NCBI GenBank assembly: GCA_964402115.1
Contig: CAYOBW010000078.1
Coordinates: 1 to 26,514, forward strand
Source of the DNA: CAYOBW01 sp964402115
GTDB lineage: Bacteria > Verrucomicrobiota > Kiritimatiellia > UBA8416 > CAYOBW01
DNA: 26,514 nt
Direction: 5' to 3'
The notes beneath the pieces were generated by a model, which was not told the origin of the DNA, ran no database searches, and was given only the letters and a program-made list of their open reading frames with translations. This document shows positions 1-7,362 of the stretch, in pieces. Position numbers and translations under genes: made by a program. Within the stretch, counting starts at the first letter, position 1. Each line of letters starts with the position of its first letter.

Positions 1-50
1 GCCGGCATCCACAATGCCTTGGAATCCCGCATTGTAAGTTAACGCTTATG

Positions 51-272
51 CCCCGGCGGGGAGAGGGTTGGGGTGAGGGGCCGGCAACCACGGCCGTCTA
101 GTCGTACGTGTCTCACGGATTGACCCACGGATGTCACTCCCCGGCAAGGCGTTGCCGCGGCTCTCGTAAGGCTCTGGCCTGGCATCCGCGGCCCCGCCTG
201 CGTGCTCCTGCCGGACAGGTCCTACGCGGCAGGGGCCTGCGGCCCCTCACCCCGGCCCGCTCCCCGCCGGGG
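51..272. repeat. Imperfect 32-base inverted repeat pair
   Basis: The 32 bases at 51-82 are the reverse complement of 241-272 with three mismatches, and each arm contains a short palindrome around CCCCGCCGGGG. The arms enclose 158 bases with no recognisable gene. Sequences of this CCCTCACCCC...CTCCCCG type recur as dispersed intergenic repeats in many bacterial genomes, so these are probably two copies in opposite orientation rather than transposon ends. There is no transposase, and no target-site duplication was recognised. Confidence 0.6.
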
Positions 273-386
273 AGCGGGAGACTGGCGAAAGGCCCACGTC
301 CTCACCGGTACGGTGCTGTGAATGTGCAGAGAAAGGGTGGAGGGCTACTCCCGTTCTAAATTGATCAATCGCAACCGTCTCGGCGG

Positions 387-578
387 GTTCACGACAAAGT
401 TGACGGCCTAGTTGGATGCGGTGTGGTTCACGACGAAGTTCTCGGGGTAAGTTGGCCCCCCGGGGCTTATCAGGCATACCCTTTCCTCGCTGTCAACGCA
501 CTGTATACGGCCTTCTACTGCGTGAACCTCGTCGAGAACTGTACCGATTCCGACTACGTCGTCAACTTTGTCGTGAAC
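387..578. repeat. Cluster of related GTTCACGAC-type units with a perfect 19-base inverted repeat
   Basis: GTTCACGACAAAGTTGACG at 387-405 is exactly reverse-complemented at 560-578. Two variants lie between them: GTTCACGACGAAGTTCTCG at 426-444, and a reverse-strand version at 521-539. The units are themselves close to palindromic (GTTCnCGACGAnGTTCnCG). They could be binding sites for a regulator or part of a dispersed repeat family. The sequence alone does not decide. Confidence 0.6.
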
Positions 579-845
579 AACTCGGCGTGTCCAATCGACC
601 GCTCCCGCTGTCGGCGAGGCAACAGACCCTACGGAGCAGACCTGCGCCCGTCGCGAAACGAGGGGCGGGAACCGGGACCAGTTCGGGGTGAACCGCACGC
701 AGGGATGCCCTGCGATACTCAGCGGAGCTACCTCTGAAATGGCACGGCCGCCCATGCCTCCGTCCGGCTGCTCGCCCTGCTTGCCACGGGCCCCTACCCT
801 CCCGCCCGCTGACAGGATCGTACCAACGGAATGAGCGTTTTCTAC

Positions 846-881
846 GGGACAGGGCCGGGGCGGGGCACTATGCTGCCCCGC
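846..881 (+). promoter_or_regulatory. Candidate promoter with palindromic operator for the glycosidase cluster
   Basis: GGGACA at 846-851 and TATGCT at 869-874 are 17 bases apart, a modest match to a housekeeping promoter. The -10 hexamer lies inside a perfect palindrome, an 8-base arm GCGGGGCA (860-867), a 6-base loop, and TGCCCCGC (874-881). This ends about 14 bases before the AGGAGGG ribosome binding site (895-901) of the first gene. A palindrome over the -10 box is a common place for a repressor site; alternatively it forms a hairpin in the transcript leader. There is no T-run, so it is not a classic terminator. Confidence 0.4.
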
Positions 882-909
882 ACGATTCCGATACAGGAGG
901 GGGAGACCG

Positions 910-3900
910 ATGATCCGCAGACTGGCTGGTTCGACAGGCGCCTGGTTGCTGGCGCTGGGCATCGCCACGGCTGAAGTCACCGTCCGCACGGAGCAGCTCA
1001 ACCCCGCCGACCCGGCCTGGGCGTTCAAGACGCTTCCGCGCCCCTCCCGGACGGATGCCGCGCACGGCGCGCGGGTTGCGCTCGCCGGCAACACGCTCGA
1101 ACCCGCCGGGGCCGACGCGGCGGTGCTGGTGAACGGGCGGCTGCCGGGCGACAGCCTCGACCTGTCGGAGGAGGCGCTGCTGAGCAACCTCAACACCGAC
1201 GGCGGCAGCCTCGTGCTCGACCTGGGGCGCGTGCGGCAGGTGGCCGCGGTCGCCACCTACTCGTGGCACGAGTGGGATGTGGACCAGGGCGCGCGCGGGC
1301 CGCAGGTGTACACGCTCTACGGCAGCGCGCAGGATGCGCCCGATCCGTCCGACCTGTCGGGCTGGACCAAACTCGCCGACGTGGACACCCGCCCCAACCA
1401 GAGCGGCGCGAAGTGGAACGGCCAGCACGGCGTGTTCATCCGTGACACGGCGGGCAGCCTGGGAGCCTTCCGCCACCTGCTGCTGGCCCTGCAGCGCACC
1501 CGCTCGCCCCTGCAGCCCAACGCGGGGCTGACGGGCACGCTGTTCGCCGAGATCGACGTCCACACGCCGGCCTCGCTCGCCACCGCCGGCGATGCCGCGG
1601 TGGTCACGCCGGTCAAGGTCGAGCACGTCTGGGTGGTGTTCAAGACGCACCTCGACATCGGGTACACCGACACGATCGAGGCGGTGCTGAACAAGTACCG
1701 CGTCAACATGATGGACGGCGCGCTGGCCGTGGTGGACGCTTCGCGCGCCCTGCCGCCGGAGCAGCGTTTCGCCTGGACGCTGGCTGGCTGGCCGCTGGCA
1801 CATGTGCTCGGCCCGCGGCAGGAGCCGGCCCGCCGGGCGCGCATCGAGCAGGCGGTGCGCGAAGGCGCGATCGCCTTCCACGCCCTGCCGTTCACGTTTC
1901 ACACGGAGACGGACGACCTCGAGGACCTGGTGCGCGGGCTCGGCTGCTCCTCGCGGCTGGCCCGCCAGTACGAACGACCCCTGCCGATCGGGGCGAAGAT
2001 GACGGACGTGCCCTGCCACTCCTGGGTGTGGCCCACGCTGCTGTCCCACGCCGGCGTCAAGTTCCTGCAGCTCGGCTGCAACGGCACGAGCGCCTTCGCC
2101 CGCGTCCCACCCCTCTTCTGGTGGGAAGGCCCGGACGGCTCGCGCATCCTGTGCCAGTACACCGAGCACTACGGCTCGGACCTCACACCGCCACGCAACT
2201 GGCCCAGCCGCCACTATCTCGCGCTGGCCATGACCGGCGACAACCACGGGCCGCCCAGCGCGGGCGACGTCGAGAATCTGCGCCGCCAGGCCGCGCAGAA
2301 CCTGCCGGGCGTCCAGCTCCACTTCGGCACGCTCGACGACTTCGCGCGGGCGGTGCTCGCCGACAACCCGGAGCTGCCCGTGGTGCGCGCGGACATGCCG
2401 GACACGTGGATCCACGGGTGGCTCTCGATGCCGGTCGAAGCGAAGGCCGTCCGCCGCGCGCGGGCGCTCGAACCCGCGCTCGACACGCTCGACACCCAGC
2501 TCCGCCTCTGGGGGCTGCAGCCCGGCAACCTCGCGCCCGCCCTGGCCGAGGCGTACGAGCAGAGCAACCTCTTCAGCGAACACACCTTCGGGCCTTGGGG
2601 ACCGAAGGGCGGCCCCTGGGAGAGCGGCATTCCGCAGCGCTACCTCTACGGCGACGACTGGAAGGCGGCCTGCGCGCGCGGCGCCTACCGGAAGTACGAG
2701 GCGGCGTTCGACGACAAGCGCGCCTTCGCCCGCCAGACCGCGGAGATCGTGGAGCGCGAACTCGGCGCGCGGCTGAAGCTGCTGGCGCAGTCGGTGAAGG
2801 CGGACGGCCCGCGCATCGTCGTCTACAACGCGCTGCCGTGGCCGCGCTCGGGGGTCGTGGAGGTCGCCGGTAAGCGGGTCTTCGCCAGGAACATTCCGGC
2901 AGGCGGGTACAAGACGTTGTCAGACACGTCCGACAAGTCCGACACGTCCAACAGCACCGTCCTCGACACGCCGTTCTACCGCGCGACCTTCGACCTCAAG
3001 CGCGGCGGCCTCGCCGCGCTGGTGGAGAAGAAGTCCGGGCGCGAGCTCGTGGACCCGGCCAGTCCCTACGCGCTGGGGCAGTTCCTGCACGAGCGCTTCG
3101 ACGAGCGCCAGATGCTCGCGTTTCACAACGCCTACGGCCGCCCCGGCTACTCCTGGCCGAAGGGCGATCTGCCGCCCGGCACAACCTATGCGGCGCTGAC
3201 CCCGCCGGCGTGGGGCCTGAGCGTGCGGCGCGACGCGGTGGCCGATGTCGCCACGCTGACGGCCACGAACACGCTCGGCCTGGCCCGGGAGATCGCGATC
3301 ATCATCACGCTCTATCGCGACCAACCCTGCGTGGACGTCGAGTGGCGCGTGGCCGGCAAGACGGCCGACCCGCTGCCCGAAGGCGGGTGGCTCTGCTTCC
3401 CGTTCGCGGTGAAGCAGCCGCGCTTTCAGCTCGGCCGGCTCGGGGGGCCGATCGATCCGGCGAAGGACATCGTCGCCGGCGCGAACCGGCACTACTTCTG
3501 CATCAACAGCGGCCTCACGATCGCCGGCGACGACGGCGCGGGCGTGGGCCTCTGCCCGCTGGACGCGCCCTGCGTGAGCCTCGGCGAACCGGGCCTCTGG
3601 AAGTTCTCGCTCGACTATGTGGCAAAGAAGCCGGCGGTCTTCGTCAACCTCTACAACAACGAGTGGAACACCAACTTCCCGGAGTGGATCGGCGGCTCGT
3701 GGTCGAGCCGGGTCCGTTTCTGGCCCACTCCCGACCTGGCCGTGCCGTCCTGGGAAGCGCGCCTCCCGCTCCTGGCCTGCGCCGCCGACGGAGCGGGCGG
3801 CACGCTGCCGCCAGCGCAGGCCGGCGTGAGCGTCTCACGGCCGGGCGTCCTCGTCACCGCCTTCGGCGCGAACCCGGACGGCGCGGGCACGCTGCTGCGC

Positions 3901-4077
3901 GTCTGGGAGCAGGCCGGCGTGGGCGGGGAAGCGGTCGTCACGCTGCCGGGGGCCTTCCGGCGGGCGACGCCCGTCAACCTGCGCGGGGAGCGCGCGGGCG
4001 AGGCCCGTCCGGTGCGCGACGGCAAGCTCGCCATCGCCCTGGGAGCCTATGCGCCTGCCTCGTACACCCTGGAGTGA
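910..4077 (+). CDS. Secreted GH38-like (DUF5054) glycosidase, copy A1
   Basis: Exported protein of 1055 residues, probably an alpha-mannosidase-like glycoside hydrolase of the GH38/DUF5054 type. ATG 910 follows AGGAGGG by eight bases and begins a signal peptide that should be cleaved after IATA (about residue 21). Residues 25-220 look like a diverged discoidin-type beta-sandwich (YSWHEWDVDQGARGPQVY, ending LFAEIDVHT). The catalytic region starts with KTHLDIGYT, giving H247 and D249 as likely metal ligands; D366 in KMTDVPCHS is the candidate nucleophile, and H558 in EHTFG the distal metal ligand. FWWEGPDGSR is typical of GH38. The C-terminal beta-sandwich begins near residue 685, after a repetitive SDT/SDK linker. 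Oddities are EHTFG where paralogues have EHTW, and a 3' segment almost identical to the next gene. Substrate is inferred from family only. Confidence 0.88.
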   Translation: MIRRLAGSTGAWLLALGIATAEVTVRTEQLNPADPAWAFKTLPRPSRTDAAHGARVALAGNTLEPAGADAAVLVNGRLPGDSLDLSEEALLSNLNTDGGSLVLDLGRVRQVAAVATYSWHEWDVDQGARGPQVYTLYGSAQDAPDPSDLSGWTKLADVDTRPNQSGAKWNGQHGVFIRDTAGSLGAFRHLLLALQRTRSPLQPNAGLTGTLFAEIDVHTPASLATAGDAAVVTPVKVEHVWVVFKTHLDIGYTDTIEAVLNKYRVNMMDGALAVVDASRALPPEQRFAWTLAGWPLAHVLGPRQEPARRARIEQAVREGAIAFHALPFTFHTETDDLEDLVRGLGCSSRLARQYERPLPIGAKMTDVPCHSWVWPTLLSHAGVKFLQLGCNGTSAFARVPPLFWWEGPDGSRILCQYTEHYGSDLTPPRNWPSRHYLALAMTGDNHGPPSAGDVENLRRQAAQNLPGVQLHFGTLDDFARAVLADNPELPVVRADMPDTWIHGWLSMPVEAKAVRRARALEPALDTLDTQLRLWGLQPGNLAPALAEAYEQSNLFSEHTFGPWGPKGGPWESGIPQRYLYGDDWKAACARGAYRKYEAAFDDKRAFARQTAEIVERELGARLKLLAQSVKADGPRIVVYNALPWPRSGVVEVAGKRVFARNIPAGGYKTLSDTSDKSDTSNSTVLDTPFYRATFDLKRGGLAALVEKKSGRELVDPASPYALGQFLHERFDERQMLAFHNAYGRPGYSWPKGDLPPGTTYAALTPPAWGLSVRRDAVADVATLTATNTLGLAREIAIIITLYRDQPCVDVEWRVAGKTADPLPEGGWLCFPFAVKQPRFQLGRLGGPIDPAKDIVAGANRHYFCINSGLTIAGDDGAGVGLCPLDAPCVSLGEPGLWKFSLDYVAKKPAVFVNLYNNEWNTNFPEWIGGSWSSRVRFWPTPDLAVPSWEARLPLLACAADGAGGTLPPAQAGVSVSRPGVLVTAFGANPDGAGTLLRVWEQAGVGGEAVVTLPGAFRRATPVNLRGERAGEARPVRDGKLAIALGAYAPASYTLE
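2920..2955 (+). repeat. In-frame 9-base tandem repeat in linker
   Basis: Units TCAGACACG, TCCGACAAG, TCCGACACG and a decayed TCCAACAGC encode S-D-T, S-D-K, S-D-T, S-N-S at residues 671-682 of the first GH38-like protein. They fall directly between GGYKTL and the start of the C-terminal beta-sandwich. A related repeat sits at the equivalent junction of the paralogue at 16403-19813. Confidence 0.75.
3850..4001 (+). repeat. 152-base near-identical segment shared with 7089-7240 (copy 1)
   Basis: The first 100 bases (3850-3949) match 7089-7188 exactly. Over the full 152 bases I find only four differences (3950, 3951, 3952, 3993). The rest of the two genes is far more diverged, even at protein level. 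This is the footprint expected of recent gene conversion or recombination between tandem paralogues. Confidence 0.9.
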
Positions 4078-4082
4078 GTGCC

Positions 4083-7000
4083 ATGCGTCTGACAGCCATC
4101 GGATTCGCGTTGTCGGCCTGGGCGGCGTCCGCGTGCGCCGGCGCGGTGGTCCGCACGGAACATCTGAACCCGGCGGATCCAGCCTGGACGTTCAAGGTGG
4201 TCCCGGGCCCATCCCGGTCGGACGCGGCCCAGGGCGCGCGCGTCACGCTGGAGGGTAACCAATGGCACGCGGGGGGCGGGGGAGGCGCCGCGCTGGTCAA
4301 CGGCCGGCTGCCGCAGAACCCCGGGGAACTGGCGGAAGAAGCCTGGCTGAGCAACGACAACACCGCGGACGGGACCGTCCAGCTGGATCTCGGCAAGGTG
4401 CAGCCGGTGGTGGCCGTGAACACCTACTCCTGGCACGAGTGGAACGTGGACCAGGGCGCGCGGGGGCCGCAGGTCTATGCCTTGTCGGGCAGCGCGGACG
4501 GCCAGGTATGGACGAAGCTCGCCGACGTGGACACGCGCCCGAACAAGACCGGCGAGAGATGGAACGGCCAGCACGGGGTCAGCATCGCCGAGCCGACCGG
4601 CGGCACGCTGGGTGAGTTCCGCCACCTCCGCTTCGCCCTGCAGCGAACCCGTTCGCCCCTGCAGCGCGAAGCCGGTTCGACAGGCACGCTGTTCGCGGAG
4701 ATCGACGTGCATACCGCGGGCACGCTCGCCAGGGCTGGCGACGCGACGACCGGACCGGACTACTCGCACATCAAGGAGATCATCGTCGTCTGCAAGACGC
4801 ACTTCGACATCGGCTACACGCACCGCGTCGAGGAGATCATCCACTACTACCGCACCGAGATGATCGACCGGGCGATGAACATCATGGACCAGTCGAAAAG
4901 CCTGCCGCCGGCGCAGCAGTTTGCCTGGACCGGCCCGGGCTGGGTCATGTCGAAGGTCTTCGACGATTGGGAAGGCCAGACGCCCGCGCGCAAGCAGCGG
5001 CTCGCCGACTATGTGAAAGCCGGCAAGTTCCAATTCCACGCGCTGCCGTTCACGCTCGAATCCGACGCCTGCGAGCCGGAGGAAATGGCCAGGGGGTATG
5101 TTTTTGCCTCCGACCTCTGCCGCAAGTACGGCATGCCCCTGCCCCGATCCGGCAAGATGACCGACGTGCCGTCCCACGGCGGCGCGCTCGCCACGGTGCT
5201 CGCTCATGGCGGCGTCCGGTTCATGCACATCGGCTGCAACTGGCCCAGCGGCTGCGTAAAGACCCCCGGCTGCTTCTGGTGGGAAGGCCCCGACGGCTCC
5301 CGCGTCCTGACCTTCTACTCCAACACCTACGGCACCTGCGTGCCGCCGTGGCTGCCCCGCTGGTACTGCGATCAGGATCCCTTGATCGCCCGCAGCCTGG
5401 TACCTCCCGCCGACTGGCCCTACCCGGTCTGGCCCGCCATCATCGTGACGCCGGACAATTCCGGCCCGCCCAAGGCCGATCAGATCAAGGCGCTCTTCGA
5501 CGACGTGGCGAAGAAGCTCCCCGGCGTCACCGTCCGCATGGGCACGATGGACGATTTCGCGGACGCCATGCTCAGGGAGAAACCCGACCTTCCGGTGGTC
5601 AGGGGTGAGATGCCCGACACCTGGATTCACGGCATCATGTGCGATCCCGGCGGCATCAAACTGTCCCGCGAAGTCCACCCCCAGATTGCCGCCGCCGAAG
5701 TCCTCCACACCCAGCTCAACCTCTGGGGCGCCACGCGCCCGCCCATCGCGAAGGAGGTCGCACTCGCCTACGAGCAGATCCTCCTCTACGGCGAACACAC
5801 CTGGGGCGGGGCCGCCTCCGTCAACCAGTACGGCGAGGCGTTCGGCACGCTTGCCCCCGGGGGCTACGCCGGCCTCGAAGCTTCCTGGGAGGACAAGACC
5901 GATTACATGCGCGAAGCCTCACGGATCTCCCGTGGCCTCACGGCAACCAACCTGCTGACGCTGGCCCGTGCCGTGAGACACGACGGGGCCTGCCTGGTGG
6001 TTTACAATCCGCTGCCCTGGACGCGTTCGGGGTGCGTGGAGTTCCAGGGCGCGAGCGTCTTTGTGAAGGACGTGCCTCCGTGCGGCTATCGCGTCCACGC
6101 TCTCCCCCCCGCCAGCATGCGCATGCCGCCGCGCACAAGCACCGCGCCGGCAACCCTCGCGAACGCCTTCTTCACACTCACCCTCGATCCGGCCAGGGGC
6201 GCCATCACCTCGCTGGTGGACAGGCGCACCGGGCGCGAGTGGGTCGACCCGGCGGCGCCGCACGGCCTGGGTGGCTACCTCAACGAGCGGTTCACCTTTG
6301 AGCAAACCCTCCAGTACGCCATGACGTATCAGCAGGGACGCGCCGGCGGCTGGCCCCACCCGGGCATGCACAAGCCCGGCATGACATCCGAGAAACAGGT
6401 TCCCTACCGCGCCGCCACCGCTGCAAACGGGACAGCCGTGCTGGACGGCGACACAGCGACGGTCGCATGCCCCGCCGACCCCGCCAGGCACATGCCCGCC
6501 ACCTCCCTGCGGATCACGCTGCCCCGGGATCAGCCTTACCTAGAGCTGGAGCTGACCATCAAGGACAAGGCCAGGGACAACTGGCCCGAGGCCGACTGGC
6601 TTTGCCTGCCGTTCAAGGTCGCCAGCCCGCAGTTCCGCGTCCACCGGCAACTCGGCGTGATGAACCCTGCAACCGACATCCTGCCGGGCGCCAACCGCGA
6701 CCTGTTCAGCGTCGGCAACGGCGTCACCATCACCGCGCCCGACGGCTCGGGCATGGCCGTCTGCCCGCTGGATCATCCGCTCGTCTCCCTGGATCGCCCC
6801 GGCTGCTGGAAGTCCTCCGCGGATGCCGAAGCATTCACGCCAGCGCAGCCGGTGGTTTACGTGAACCTCTACAACAACCAATGGAACACCAATTTCCGCT
6901 ACTGGTATCCCGGCACCTGGAGTTCCCGCGTCCGGCTGTGGACCTTTGACGGCCAGACGCCGACCAACGCCGTCATGGCCACCCCCGCCCTCGAAGCCCG

Positions 7001-7319
7001 CAACCCGCTGCTCGCGGTCATCGCAACCGGCGCCGGCGACAAGTTCCCGGCCGAACAATCCGGCGTGGCCGTTTCGCGCAAGGGCGTGCTCGTCACCGCC
7101 TTCGGCGCGAACCCGGACGGCGCGGGCACGCTGCTGCGCGTCTGGGAGCAGGCCGGCGTGGGCGGGGAAGCGGTCGTCACGCTGCCGGCAACCTTCCGGC
7201 GGGCGACGCCCGTCAACCTGCGCGGGGAGCGAGCGGGCGAACCGATTCCCGTTCGCGGCGGGAAACTGGCGTTTAACCTCGGCGCTTACGCGCCAGCAAG
7301 CTATGTATTGAGCGATTGA
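4083..7319 (+). CDS. Secreted GH38-like (DUF5054) glycosidase, copy A2
   Basis: Exported GH38-like enzyme of 1078 residues. The frame is open further upstream, but ATG 4083 is chosen because it starts a clear signal peptide (MRLTAIGFALSAWAASACAG), lies five bases after the previous stop, and has GGAG inside the end of that gene, which implies translational coupling. The layout matches its neighbour: discoidin-like N-domain to about residue 215, then KTHFDIGYT (H240, D242), candidate nucleophile D361 in KMTDVPSHG, FWWEGPDGSR, H572 in EHTWGG, and a C-terminal beta-sandwich from about residue 690. All residues expected for metal-dependent retaining mannosidase chemistry are present. The last 80 or so codons are nearly identical to the upstream gene, unlike the rest. 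Sugar specificity cannot be read from sequence; alpha-mannose linkages are the family default. Confidence 0.88.
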   Translation: MRLTAIGFALSAWAASACAGAVVRTEHLNPADPAWTFKVVPGPSRSDAAQGARVTLEGNQWHAGGGGGAALVNGRLPQNPGELAEEAWLSNDNTADGTVQLDLGKVQPVVAVNTYSWHEWNVDQGARGPQVYALSGSADGQVWTKLADVDTRPNKTGERWNGQHGVSIAEPTGGTLGEFRHLRFALQRTRSPLQREAGSTGTLFAEIDVHTAGTLARAGDATTGPDYSHIKEIIVVCKTHFDIGYTHRVEEIIHYYRTEMIDRAMNIMDQSKSLPPAQQFAWTGPGWVMSKVFDDWEGQTPARKQRLADYVKAGKFQFHALPFTLESDACEPEEMARGYVFASDLCRKYGMPLPRSGKMTDVPSHGGALATVLAHGGVRFMHIGCNWPSGCVKTPGCFWWEGPDGSRVLTFYSNTYGTCVPPWLPRWYCDQDPLIARSLVPPADWPYPVWPAIIVTPDNSGPPKADQIKALFDDVAKKLPGVTVRMGTMDDFADAMLREKPDLPVVRGEMPDTWIHGIMCDPGGIKLSREVHPQIAAAEVLHTQLNLWGATRPPIAKEVALAYEQILLYGEHTWGGAASVNQYGEAFGTLAPGGYAGLEASWEDKTDYMREASRISRGLTATNLLTLARAVRHDGACLVVYNPLPWTRSGCVEFQGASVFVKDVPPCGYRVHALPPASMRMPPRTSTAPATLANAFFTLTLDPARGAITSLVDRRTGREWVDPAAPHGLGGYLNERFTFEQTLQYAMTYQQGRAGGWPHPGMHKPGMTSEKQVPYRAATAANGTAVLDGDTATVACPADPARHMPATSLRITLPRDQPYLELELTIKDKARDNWPEADWLCLPFKVASPQFRVHRQLGVMNPATDILPGANRDLFSVGNGVTITAPDGSGMAVCPLDHPLVSLDRPGCWKSSADAEAFTPAQPVVYVNLYNNQWNTNFRYWYPGTWSSRVRLWTFDGQTPTNAVMATPALEARNPLLAVIATGAGDKFPAEQSGVAVSRKGVLVTAFGANPDGAGTLLRVWEQAGVGGEAVVTLPATFRRATPVNLRGERAGEPIPVRGGKLAFNLGAYAPASYVLSD
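7089..7240 (+). repeat. 152-base near-identical segment shared with 3850-4001 (copy 2)
   Basis: Partner of the segment at 3850-4001, at a constant offset of 3239 bases. It covers the C-terminal beta-sandwich strand region LVTAFGANPDGAG to LRGERAGE. The equivalent part of the third DUF5054-type gene (about 12808-12964) encodes a similar peptide but with many silent changes, so protein-level selection alone does not explain the DNA identity. Confidence 0.9.
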
Positions 7320-7362
7320 GCGACAACACGTGCGAGCGACAACGAGAAGGAGGCATGGACCC

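Larger units (their letters stand above)
1..909. other. Non-coding upstream region rich in inverted repeats
   Basis: I see no convincing gene here. Several short frames stay open on both strands, but they lack a good ribosome binding site, a signal peptide or any recognisable domain, and GC-rich DNA keeps frames open by chance. The stretch holds a small hairpin (7-base arms at 11-17 and 29-35), a 32-base imperfect inverted repeat (51-82 with 241-272), a cluster of related 19-20 base units (387-578), and finally the palindromic candidate promoter of the glycosidase cluster. It reads as an intergenic region built from dispersed repeats. Confidence 0.6.

Noticed and set aside
423..737. 104-codon + frame in the 5' region
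   Set aside because: No ribosome binding site or domain, and its sequence is built from the GTTCACGAC-type repeat units, so it is more likely repeat than gene.
868..2583. 571-codon open frame on the minus strand opposite the first GH38-like gene
   Set aside because: It is the mirror of a GC-rich coding sequence on the other strand. Its translation is biased to Val, Arg, Glu and His with no recognisable motif, and it lacks a ribosome site.
3210..4082. Longer N-terminal extension of the second GH38-like gene
   Set aside because: The frame is open upstream to 3210, but that part lies inside the first gene in another frame and is rich in Arg/Ala/Gly. The signal peptide and ribosome site place the start at 4083.
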